Below are positions 14,685-21,994 of a stretch of 27,632 bases of DNA, piece after piece (positions within the stretch are counted from its first letter, which is position 1; every line of letters begins with the position of its first letter). The DNA is from CAZMXP01 sp964570285 (GTDB lineage Bacteria > Planctomycetota > PLA2): the NCBI GenBank assembly GCA_964570285.1, contig CAZMXP010000060.1:1-27632 (forward strand), in the 5' to 3' direction. The notes under the pieces were generated by a model that saw only the letters and a list, made by a program, of their open reading frames with translations, did no database searches and was not told the DNA's origin. A program made the position numbers and the translations under genes.

Positions 14685-15581
14685 ATGGGTGAAATCCGCC
14701 GGATCCTCGTCGGTGTCGACTTCAGCGCCTGCTCGACGACCGCCCTGCGCCAGGCCGCCCGGCTGGCCCGCGCCTCCGGCGCGGCGCTGAGCGTGCTCCA
14801 CGCGATCGACCCGCTCGTGCTCGCCGACCTGGAGGCCGTCCTTCCGCGGAAGGGCGAGAGCCTGCGCGCCGACGTCGTATCGGACGCGGAACTCTCCGTC
14901 GAGCGCATGCTGGAGGGGATCGAGCGGCCCGATCCGATGCGCATCTCCGTGGTGGTGGGTACCCCCCTCGACGAGATCCTCGCCCGGGCGCGCGGGGAGC
15001 AGTCCGATCTGCTCGTGCTCGGCGTGCGCGGCGGGAGCAATCTCGGCCACGGGGCCAGCGTTCTCGCGTCCAAGTGCGTGCGCAAGGCCCCGTGCGACGT
15101 GCTGCTCGTGGACGAGGAGCAACAAGGCCCCTTCCGGACCGTCGTCGCGTGCGTCGACTTCACCGAGGCCTCCCGGGCGGTCGTGGCGCAGGCCGCGCAG
15201 ATCGCGCGCGGCGACGGGAGCGAGTTGCGCGCGGTCCACGTGTTCGAGGCGCCGTGGCACCGCCTGCACTACCGCGCGCCGACGCTGCAGGCGACGCCGC
15301 AGTACCGCCGCGAGTTCGGCCACGCGCTGCAGAAGCGCCTCGAGTCCTTCGTGCTGCCGATCGCGCGCGACTACGGCCTCACGCCCGCCTGCCACATCGA
15401 GGAGAACCGGGGGCACGGCTGGGGCGTCGTCGAGTACGCGAGAGCGCACGGCATCGACCTGCTCGTGCTCGGCACGAGGAGCAGGGCGAGCCTGCGCGAC
15501 ATGCTGCTCGGGAGCACCGCGGAGCGCGTGCTGCGCGAGACGAGCCGTTCCGTCTTCGCCGTGCGCGGCCCGAGCGCCTGA
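14685..15581 (+). CDS. Tandem universal stress protein
   Basis: A 298-residue protein of two UspA domains (about 3-141 and 149-295). Each begins with the usual strand and acidic turn (RILVGVDFS and TVVACVDFT) and ends with an ATP-binding-type glycine motif, GVRGGSNLGHG...SKCV in the first and GTRSRASLRDMLLGS in the second, of the G-x2-G-x9-G-S/T kind, clearest in the second. Such proteins sense or respond to nucleotide and redox state. It stands alone after the repeat and before the hemerythrin-like gene on the same strand (139-bp gap). The ribosome binding site is weak, so the start is chosen by domain boundary. Confidence 0.88.
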   Translation: MGEIRRILVGVDFSACSTTALRQAARLARASGAALSVLHAIDPLVLADLEAVLPRKGESLRADVVSDAELSVERMLEGIERPDPMRISVVVGTPLDEILARARGEQSDLLVLGVRGGSNLGHGASVLASKCVRKAPCDVLLVDEEQQGPFRTVVACVDFTEASRAVVAQAAQIARGDGSELRAVHVFEAPWHRLHYRAPTLQATPQYRREFGHALQKRLESFVLPIARDYGLTPACHIEENRGHGWGVVEYARAHGIDLLVLGTRSRASLRDMLLGSTAERVLRETSRSVFAVRGPSA

Positions 15582-15720
15582 CGCGCCCCGCGGCGGGAGT
15601 CGCGCGCCCGGGCCCCGGCCCGTCGGGAACGCCGCTTGCGAATAGGCGCGTGTGACACGGGCGGCCGGCAATCCCCGCGGAATCCCCCGCGCGGCATGCC
15701 CCGCCCGGGAAGGAACCGAC

Positions 15721-16242
15721 ATGTACGAACCCACCGACGTCCTGCTCGGGGAGCACCGGGTCATCGAAAAGGTGCTCGCGGCGATGGAGGCCGGCGCCCG
15801 CCGCGCGATGCCCTTCTCCTTCTACGAGCGCGCCCTCGACTTCATCGCCCACTTCGCCGACGGATGCCACCACGCGAAGGAGGAGCGGGGGCTCTTCCCG
15901 GCGCTGGAGAAGCGCGGCGTCCGCCGCGAGCAGGGTCCGGTCGGCGTGATGCTCCACGAGCACGACGAGGGCCGCACCCACGTGCGGCGCATGCGCGAGG
16001 CGCTCGCGCGGCAGGACCGCGCGACCCTCGTGCGCGAATCGCTCGCCTACGTCGCGCTGCTCCGCGACCACATCGCGAAGGAGGACAACGTGCTCTTCCC
16101 GATGGGCCGGCAGGTCCTCCGCAAGGAGGACAAGGAGCGCCTGCGCGGCGAGTTCGACGCGGTGGTCGTCTGCGACAAACATCACGCGAGCTACGAGCGG
16201 CTCGCGGAGGTCCTGCTCGCCGAGGCGAAGGAAGGGGCGTGA
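15721..16242 (+). CDS. Hemerythrin-like (HHE) iron-binding protein
   Basis: A 173-residue four-helix-bundle protein with the expected His/Glu ligands spread over the helices: EH at residues 11-12, HHAKEE, HEHDEGRTHV and DHIAKEDNVLF. These form a diiron site that could bind O2, NO or act in redox or iron handling. The ATG at 15721 follows a GGGAAGGAA site; an upstream in-frame ATG (15652) gives an unconserved arginine-rich extension. Its TGA overlaps the GTG start of the tryptophanase gene, so the two are translationally coupled. Confidence 0.85.
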   Translation: MYEPTDVLLGEHRVIEKVLAAMEAGARRAMPFSFYERALDFIAHFADGCHHAKEERGLFPALEKRGVRREQGPVGVMLHEHDEGRTHVRRMREALARQDRATLVRESLAYVALLRDHIAKEDNVLFPMGRQVLRKEDKERLRGEFDAVVVCDKHHASYERLAEVLLAEAKEGA

Positions 16243-17588
16243 GCCGGGTCATCATCGAGCCCTTCCGGATCAAGGTCGTCGAGCCGATCCGGCGCACGAC
16301 CCGCGCGGAACGGGCGGCGCTGCTGCGCGCCGCGCATTGGAACCCGTTCGGCCTGCATGCCGAGGACGTGCTGATCGACCTGCTCACCGACTCCGGCACC
16401 TCCGCGATGTCGCAGGAGCAGTGGGCGGGCGTCATGCGCGGCGACGAGTCCTATGCGGGCTCGGCGTCGTTCCTGCGTCTCGAGCGCGAGGTGAACGACC
16501 TCACCGGGTTCCGCCACTTCATCCCGACGCACCAGGGGCGGGCCGCGGAGCGCATCCTCTTCTCGCTGCTCGGCGGCCCGGGCCGGACCGTCTTCGCGAA
16601 CACCCACTTCGACACCACGCGCGCGAACGTCGAGGCCTCCGGCGCGCGCGCGGTGGACTGCCCCTGCCCCGAGGGACGCGACCTCGACAGCGAGGCGCCC
16701 TTCAAGGGCAACATGGACCTCGACGCGCTCGCGCGCGGGATCCGCGCGGCGGGACCGTCCCACGTCCCGGCCGTCGTCGTGACGGTGACGAACAACGCCG
16801 GCGGCGGCCAGCCGGTCTCGATGGCCAATCTCAGGGGGGTGCGGGGGCTGTGCGACGAGCACCGGATCCCGCTGTTCATCGATGCGTGCCGCTTCGCGGA
16901 GAACGCGTGGTTCATCCGGCAGCGCGAGCCGGGCCACGCCGACCTCACGCTGCGCGAGATCGCGCAGCGGATGTTCCGCCTCGCCGACGGCAGCACCTTC
17001 TCGGGGAAGAAGGACGGCCTCGTCAACATGGGGGGCTTTCTCGCGATGAACGACGACGCGCTTGCGGAGCGCGCGCGCAACGTGCTGATCCTGACCGAGG
17101 GATTTCCCACGTACGGGGGCATGGCGGGCAGGGACCTCGAGGCGATGGCGATCGGGCTCAGGGAGGTGTGCGACCACGACTACATGGAGTACCGCATTGC
17201 GTCGGTGCGCTATCTCTGCCGCGGGCTGCAGGAGCGCGGCGTCCGCACGGTGAGGCCGCCCGGCGGCCACGCGGCCTACGTCGACGCGCGGGCGCTGCTG
17301 CCCCACATCCCCGTGGAGCGCTTCCCCGGCCAGGCGCTCGTGAACGCCCTCTACGAGCATGGGGGCATCCGGTCGGTCGAGATCGGCACCGTGATGCTCG
17401 GCCAACACGCCAAGCACGACCTTGTGCGCCTCGCGCTGCCGCGGCGCGTCTACACGCAGAGCCACATCGACTACGTGCTCGAGGTCTTCGAGCAGATCGT
17501 GCGCGAGGCGCCCTCGCTGCCCGGCCTCCGCATGACCTTCGAGCCCCCCTTCCTGCGCCACTTCACGGCCCGCTTCGAGCCGGCGTGA
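16239..17588 (+). CDS. tnaA: Tryptophanase (beta-eliminating lyase family)
   Basis: A 449-residue PLP enzyme of the tryptophanase / tyrosine phenol-lyase family, full length (EPFRIKVVEPI at the start, RHFTARFEPA at the end). The PLP lysine lies in SGKKD (255-259). Two positions that separate the activities favour tryptophanase: D125 in HFDTTR, where phenol-lyase has Thr, and VEIG (380-383) with Ile where phenol-lyase has its tyrosine-binding Arg. Other stretches (AYAGSASF-like, FSGKKDGLVNMGGF, GGMAGRDLEAMAIGLRE) look more like phenol-lyase, so it is an intermediate type. Product would be indole, pyruvate and ammonia if tryptophan is the substrate. It starts with a GTG inside the hemerythrin stop and its 3' end overlaps the convergent phosphatidyltransferase gene by 26 bases. 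Confidence 0.82.
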   Translation: MSRVIIEPFRIKVVEPIRRTTRAERAALLRAAHWNPFGLHAEDVLIDLLTDSGTSAMSQEQWAGVMRGDESYAGSASFLRLEREVNDLTGFRHFIPTHQGRAAERILFSLLGGPGRTVFANTHFDTTRANVEASGARAVDCPCPEGRDLDSEAPFKGNMDLDALARGIRAAGPSHVPAVVVTVTNNAGGGQPVSMANLRGVRGLCDEHRIPLFIDACRFAENAWFIRQREPGHADLTLREIAQRMFRLADGSTFSGKKDGLVNMGGFLAMNDDALAERARNVLILTEGFPTYGGMAGRDLEAMAIGLREVCDHDYMEYRIASVRYLCRGLQERGVRTVRPPGGHAAYVDARALLPHIPVERFPGQALVNALYEHGGIRSVEIGTVMLGQHAKHDLVRLALPRRVYTQSHIDYVLEVFEQIVREAPSLPGLRMTFEPPFLRHFTARFEPA

Positions 17589-18111
17589 GCTGCCGCCGCC
17601 CGTCGAGGGCGTAGCGGACGCCCGAGAGCACGATCAGCGGCGCCGCGGCGACCGAGAGGGCCGTGACCAGCCACGGCGCCCTGCCGGTGCAGGCGACGAA
17701 CGCGAGCGCGAAGACGAGGAGCGTGCTCGCCTTCCCCTCGAGGCGGGGCCGGATCGCCACGCGGCGGTGGCGCAGCCGGATGCGCAGCGCGCCGTAGGCG
17801 AGCAGCAGTTCGCGCGCGAGCAGCAGCCCGAGCAGCGCGACGGGCACGGGGGTGACCCCCTCGACCTCGCGGAACGCGAGGAGCCCGAGCGCGACGAGTT
17901 GCGTCAGCTTGTCCGCCAGGGGATCGAGGAACGCCCCGAACCGGCTCTCGACGCGCCACCGCCGCGCGAGCCACCCGTCGAGCCAGTCCGACGCCGCGAT
18001 GACCGCGAGCGTGGCCGCGGCAGGCCCCCCGCGCCCCCCGAGGATCCACCACGCGAAGAGCGGGATCAGCAGCAGGCGCGCCGCCGTGATGACGTTGGGG
18101 AGGTGGCGCAT
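17563..18111 (-). CDS. CDP-alcohol phosphatidyltransferase (PgsA-like)
   Basis: A 182-residue integral membrane enzyme. The family signature D-x2-DG-x2-AR-x8-G-x3-D-x3-D is complete in SDWLDGWLARRWRVESRFGA followed by FLDPLAD, and the N-terminus HLPNVITAARLLLIPLFAW is typical of phosphatidylglycerophosphate synthases. It would transfer a phosphatidyl group from CDP-diacylglycerol to an alcohol such as glycerol 3-phosphate, but the acceptor cannot be told from sequence. Several hydrophobic helices follow. It lies 9 bases after a TPR-DUF1080 gene and likely shares its transcript. Confidence 0.88.
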   Translation of the reverse strand: MRHLPNVITAARLLLIPLFAWWILGGRGGPAAATLAVIAASDWLDGWLARRWRVESRFGAFLDPLADKLTQLVALGLLAFREVEGVTPVPVALLGLLLARELLLAYGALRIRLRHRRVAIRPRLEGKASTLLVFALAFVACTGRAPWLVTALSVAAAPLIVLSGVRYALDGRRQLTPARSGP

Positions 18112-18120
18112 CCCCCGCGC

Positions 18121-19176
18121 TCAGGGCAGCAGCACGACGCGGCGGACCTCGATCGAGCGGTCCTGCAGCCAGAGGGCGACGGCGCCGTCGAAGGTGCCGG
18201 GCTCCTCCTCGTGCTCGAAGACCTTCTTGTCGTTGACGAAGCAGGTGAGCTTGCGTCCGCGCACGGCGAGCCTGTAGGTGTTCCACTCCGTCGGGTCGAA
18301 CTTCTTGAAGATGCGCTTGAAGGTGCGCACGTCGATCTCGCGCACGCCGGCGCCCTGCGTTTCGCGGCTGAGGCGCCACGCGTCGTCGCGGTAGATCGCG
18401 ATGCCGTAGTGGTCGTAGTTGGTCCGCGCGCCGATCCGCATGCCGACGAGGGGGTCGGGGCCCATGCTCTTGACGATGCGCATCTCGAAGAGCACGGAGA
18501 AGTCGCCCTCGGGCTCCTTGGCGTGGCGCATGAAGACCGCGCCCTGCTCCTTCGCGCCGGCGAGGATGCCCTCCTTGACCGTCCACGTGGGCGAGCCGCC
18601 GGTCCAGTCGTCGAGATCCTTGCCGTTCCAGAGGGCGATGCCCCCGCCGGCGGCGGGTTCGGGGCGCGCGCCCAGCGTCGCGAGCAACTCCCTCGCCTTG
18701 CCGTTCTCCGGCGCGACCGCCACGACGCGTTCGAGGCATTGGCGCGCCAGCGCGGGGTTCTCCGCGCGCGACCGCTCGGCGAGCGCCATCAGCTTGGCGA
18801 CGTAGCCCTCGACGAGGCGCCGGAACTCCGCCGCGGCCGGGTCGAGCTTGCGCAAGAGCTTCTCCGCCGCATCCGCGGCCTCGGCCTCCTCCGCGGAGAG
18901 CGTTCGCGCCCCCCGGGCCGCGACGCACTCCTGCGCGTAGGAGGCCGCCTCGGCGTTCTCCCCCCTCGACGCCGCGATCTCCGCGAGGCCCAGCAGCGCG
19001 GGAAGGAACCCCTTCTGCTCCTCGAGGGCCTTCTCGAAGTGGCGCTGCGACTCCTCCGCGTCTCCCGCGTCGCGCGCCTTGCGCGCGCGCGCGACGAAGT
19101 AGCGCGCCGACTCCGCATCGGCGAAGAGCGCCGCAGCCGCGAGCAGCAGCGCGAGCGCCGCCCGTGTCGCCCTCAC
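18121..19176 (-). CDS. Exported TPR protein with C-terminal DUF1080 domain
   Basis: A 351-residue protein: signal peptide (ALALLLAAAALFADA), TPR-like helices (about 25-170), and a C-terminal concanavalin-like DUF1080 domain beginning at IALWNGKDLDDWTGG and showing GDFSVLFEMRI, DHYGIAIYRDD and LTCFVNDKKVFEHEE. DUF1080 domains are now linked to 3-keto-disaccharide hydrolases and carbohydrate binding and are abundant in Planctomycetota. The start is a GTG at 19176 overlapping the stop of the upstream paralogue (GTGA). It may be a cell-envelope scaffold rather than an enzyme because the TPR half is unusual for hydrolases. Confidence 0.82.
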   Translation of the reverse strand: MRATRAALALLLAAAALFADAESARYFVARARKARDAGDAEESQRHFEKALEEQKGFLPALLGLAEIAASRGENAEAASYAQECVAARGARTLSAEEAEAADAAEKLLRKLDPAAAEFRRLVEGYVAKLMALAERSRAENPALARQCLERVVAVAPENGKARELLATLGARPEPAAGGGIALWNGKDLDDWTGGSPTWTVKEGILAGAKEQGAVFMRHAKEPEGDFSVLFEMRIVKSMGPDPLVGMRIGARTNYDHYGIAIYRDDAWRLSRETQGAGVREIDVRTFKRIFKKFDPTEWNTYRLAVRGRKLTCFVNDKKVFEHEEEPGTFDGAVALWLQDRSIEVRRVVLLP

Positions 19177-20240
19177 CGCCGCAACCTCACGTCCCGGATC
19201 TCGACGCGACCGCCCTGCACGAAGATCCCGGGCGAGCCGTCGAAGGCCGAGCTCTCCTTCGCGACGTGGGAGAGCACCTCGACCCCGTCGAGCAGGCAGC
19301 GCACGCGCCCCGGTTCGACCTCGACGCGCATCGTGTGCCGCGCCTTGCGGTCGAAGTTCCGCGGCGCGTGGTTCCGGATCAGAGTCGTCTTCTCGTCGAT
19401 CGTCTCCGAGAGGTCGACGACGCTCCGCGGAGTGAGGATGAACCCCATGCGGGTGCGCATCCGGTCGCGCGCGCCGAAGAAGATCCCGAAGAGCGCGCTC
19501 TGCTGCTCCTGCACGATGCGGAAGGTCGCCGTCAGCGTGTAGCGCCCCTCGAGCTCATGATCGGCGCGCCAGTTGAGCTGGCCGAGCCTCGCCTCCGCCA
19601 CGCCGGTGATCACGCCGTCCTCGCAGCTCCACTCCTCGCTCTCCCCCGGTTCCCAGTCGGAGAGCCCGTCGGCGCCGCAGAGGTCGATCCACCCGCCCTC
19701 GGACGCGCCCGCGCCCGCGCTGGCGGCAAGGCCCTCGATCAGCCCCTTCGCGGCGATGTTCCCGGGTTCGAGCGCGAGCACCGCCTCGCACGCGCTGCGC
19801 GCCGCCTGCGGGCTCGTCTCGCGGGACGATCGCGCGAGCGCGAGGCACGCGTCGATGAACTCGCGGTCGAGCCGCGTCAGGTCGTCGGTCGCCTTGTCGA
19901 GCCGGGCGACCGCCTTCTCCGCCTTGCCCAGCAGCGGCTTCCACTTCGACGCCGGCGGCGGGCTCGCGCGGATCTCGTCGAGGCAGCGGCGGTAGGCGGC
20001 GCACGCCTCCGCCGCGCGCCCGAGCCTCTCGAGCGCCTCGCCGTGCGCGAACACCGCATCCGGATAGGGCGAGAACTCGGCGATCGCGCGGCGGAAACAG
20101 CTCTCCGCCTCCGCGAAGTTCTTCTCGCGCGACGCCTTCAGCCCCTTCTGGTAGAGCAGTTCCGCGACATCCCGGTCCCCCGCGACGGCACGGTCGCCGA
20201 GGGCCCATGCGATCGCGACCCCCAGCAGCAAGGGCCTCAT
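19173..20240 (-). CDS. Exported TPR protein with C-terminal DUF1080-like domain (paralogue)
   Basis: A 355-residue protein with the same layout as its downstream neighbour: signal peptide (MRPLLLGVAIAWALGDRAVAG), TPR-like repeats (DVAELLYQKGLKASREKNF, AVFAHGEALERLG), and a jelly-roll-like C-terminal domain starting near WIDLCGADGLSDWEPG with GRYTLTATFRI, RVRCLLDGVEVLSHV and a final VEIRDVRLRR strand. The two genes are probably an old tandem duplication, and the shared order (TPR then sugar-binding-type fold) suggests they work together. I chose the ATG at 20240 because it directly begins the signal peptide; a longer frame to 20270 has no such property. Confidence 0.78.
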   Translation of the reverse strand: MRPLLLGVAIAWALGDRAVAGDRDVAELLYQKGLKASREKNFAEAESCFRRAIAEFSPYPDAVFAHGEALERLGRAAEACAAYRRCLDEIRASPPPASKWKPLLGKAEKAVARLDKATDDLTRLDREFIDACLALARSSRETSPQAARSACEAVLALEPGNIAAKGLIEGLAASAGAGASEGGWIDLCGADGLSDWEPGESEEWSCEDGVITGVAEARLGQLNWRADHELEGRYTLTATFRIVQEQQSALFGIFFGARDRMRTRMGFILTPRSVVDLSETIDEKTTLIRNHAPRNFDRKARHTMRVEVEPGRVRCLLDGVEVLSHVAKESSAFDGSPGIFVQGGRVEIRDVRLRR

Positions 20241-20330
20241 CCCACCGACCGCTCCGGCTGAGATCCCCATCCGAACGCCGGCATTCTAGCCGAGGTGGAG
20301 GGGGCGCGTGCCGCAGGGTTCCGGCAGGAT

Positions 20331-20356
20331 GGGGAGGGGGGGGGCTGCGGGGGGGG
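20331..20356 (+). other. G-tract cluster between genes
   Basis: Runs of 4, 9 and 8 consecutive G on the plus strand within 26 bases, in the 192-bp gap upstream of the minus-strand TPR gene. The DNA could form a G-quadruplex; the minus-strand transcript would carry C runs. No other feature is seen in this gap. Confidence 0.4.
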
Positions 20357-20432
20357 AAGGCAGGTCCGCCGGGATGTCGCCTATCGTCGTGCTGGTCGCA
20401 ACCCGCGCCCCACCGGCACCGACGCCAGACTC

Positions 20433-21887
20433 CTACGGCGTCCACACTGCACCGCTGTTGACATAGGTGTCCGCGGGTTCGATCGCGCCGCCCCAGACGA
20501 TCATCGTCGTGCCCGTCCAGACCGCGCTGTGGTCGGCGCGGCCCGCGGGGGCTCCCGAGGTCGCGATCATGCGCCACGTGTTCGACGTCGGGTCGTACGC
20601 GCCGCCGTCGCCGAGGATGCCCGCCCCCCCGCGCCCCCCCCAGACGAGCATCTCGCCGCCGGACCAGACGGCGGTGTGGCCGTTGCGCGCCGATGGGGCG
20701 CCCGATGTCGAGGTTGCCGTCCATGCATTCGAGCCGGGCGAGAAGCGCCCGCCGCTGCCGAGCCAGCTGCTGCTGTCGGTGCGCCCCCCCCAGACGATCA
20801 TCTCCGCGCCGCTCCAGACCGCCGTGTGGCTCATGCGCGGTGCGGGTGCGGTGAGCGTGTCGGTCAGCGTCCACGTCGCCGAGACCGGCTCGAAGAGACC
20901 GCCGCTGTTCTGCGTGACGAGGACGAGAGCGAACGCGTCGCGCCCGCCCCAGACGGCCATGCGCGTGCCGGTCCAGACGACGGTATGGCCGCGGGAGGCG
21001 GGAGGGGCGGTCGACGCGGAGATCGGTGTCCATCCGTCGGAGACCGGGTCGTAGATGCCGCCGTCGCCGAAGACGAGGTCCACGGCGTTGGGGGCGGGCG
21101 GCGGGAAGGTGCCCTCGCCGCCCCAGAGGAGCATGCGGCCTGCACCCCAGACCGCCGTGTGCAACGCGCGAGCAACGGGCGCACCCGCGGCGGAGATCGC
21201 ACGCCACGTGTTCGTCGCGGGACGGTAGGCGGCGCCATCGCCGAGGTGGCCTGCGCCGTCGACACCGCCCCAGATGACCATCTCGCTGCCGGTCCAGACC
21301 GCGGTGTGGCCGAAGCGTCCGGAGGGGGCGCCCGCGGTCGGCAGGGTCCGCCACGTGCCGGTCGCCGGATCGTAGGCGCCGCCGGAGTTCTTGAGGCCGA
21401 GGAAGTCGAGCCCGCCCCAGACGATCATCTCGGTGCCGGTCCAGACGGCCGTGTGATACGCGCGCGCGCTCGGCGCGTTGACAAGGCTCGTCCCGCTCCA
21501 TGTGCCGCTGCCCGGACCGGGGCCGGGGCCCGGACCTCCGGCGGGAAGGACCGCGAGCGTGAAGGCCGCGAGCACGGTCGCACCCACGTCGTCGCGCAGC
21601 TCGATGGTCAGGGGGAAGGCCCCCGACGCGCCGGGCGTACCTGCCAGTGTGGCCGTCGCCCCCGCCGCCGGCAGCCCGCCGATGCCCGACGGCAGCGGCC
21701 CTGCGGCAAGCCGCCACGTGTACCCCCTGCCCGATCCGCCGAAGGCGAAGAGCGTGACGGAGTAGGCGGTGCCTTGCGTCGCCGAGGGCAGCGTGGTCGG
21801 CAGGATCGACAGCGCCGGGTCTATCGACGAACCGCCGCCGCCGCAGGCGCCGAGCACGAGGGACAGGAGGGCGAGCCACGCGCGCAT
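20433..21887 (-). CDS. Kelch-repeat lipoprotein with an Ig-like domain
   Basis: A 484-residue predicted lipoprotein. The signal peptide ends at a lipobox (LVLGAC, Cys at residue 15), followed by a putative Ig-type domain (about 22-115, LSILPTTLPSATQGTAYSVTL, like the He_PIG type) and a GPGPGPG linker. The rest is seven repeats of the pattern HTAVWTGxEMIVWGG, with YDPxTNTWR between, which fits a seven-bladed kelch beta-propeller. It would sit on the outer membrane or cell surface and probably binds a protein or sugar partner; no catalytic motif is visible. The last blade ends at the stop without a closing strand from the N-terminus that I can identify. Confidence 0.85.
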   Translation of the reverse strand: MRAWLALLSLVLGACGGGGSSIDPALSILPTTLPSATQGTAYSVTLFAFGGSGRGYTWRLAAGPLPSGIGGLPAAGATATLAGTPGASGAFPLTIELRDDVGATVLAAFTLAVLPAGGPGPGPGPGSGTWSGTSLVNAPSARAYHTAVWTGTEMIVWGGLDFLGLKNSGGAYDPATGTWRTLPTAGAPSGRFGHTAVWTGSEMVIWGGVDGAGHLGDGAAYRPATNTWRAISAAGAPVARALHTAVWGAGRMLLWGGEGTFPPPAPNAVDLVFGDGGIYDPVSDGWTPISASTAPPASRGHTVVWTGTRMAVWGGRDAFALVLVTQNSGGLFEPVSATWTLTDTLTAPAPRMSHTAVWSGAEMIVWGGRTDSSSWLGSGGRFSPGSNAWTATSTSGAPSARNGHTAVWSGGEMLVWGGRGGAGILGDGGAYDPTSNTWRMIATSGAPAGRADHSAVWTGTTMIVWGGAIEPADTYVNSGAVWTP

Positions 21888-21994
21888 CGCACCCCATTGT
21901 GCAATCGCCGCGCCATCGCGTGGGTGGCGGGCTCAGCGCCTCGACCGTCACCTCCCGGTTACGGTCCGGCAGGGCGACAGCGTACGATCGCCCC

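Noticed and set aside
20331..20356. G-tracts as a regulatory G-quadruplex
   Set aside because: Kept only as a composition feature: no evidence ties it to a promoter or transcript, and G runs are expected at this GC content.
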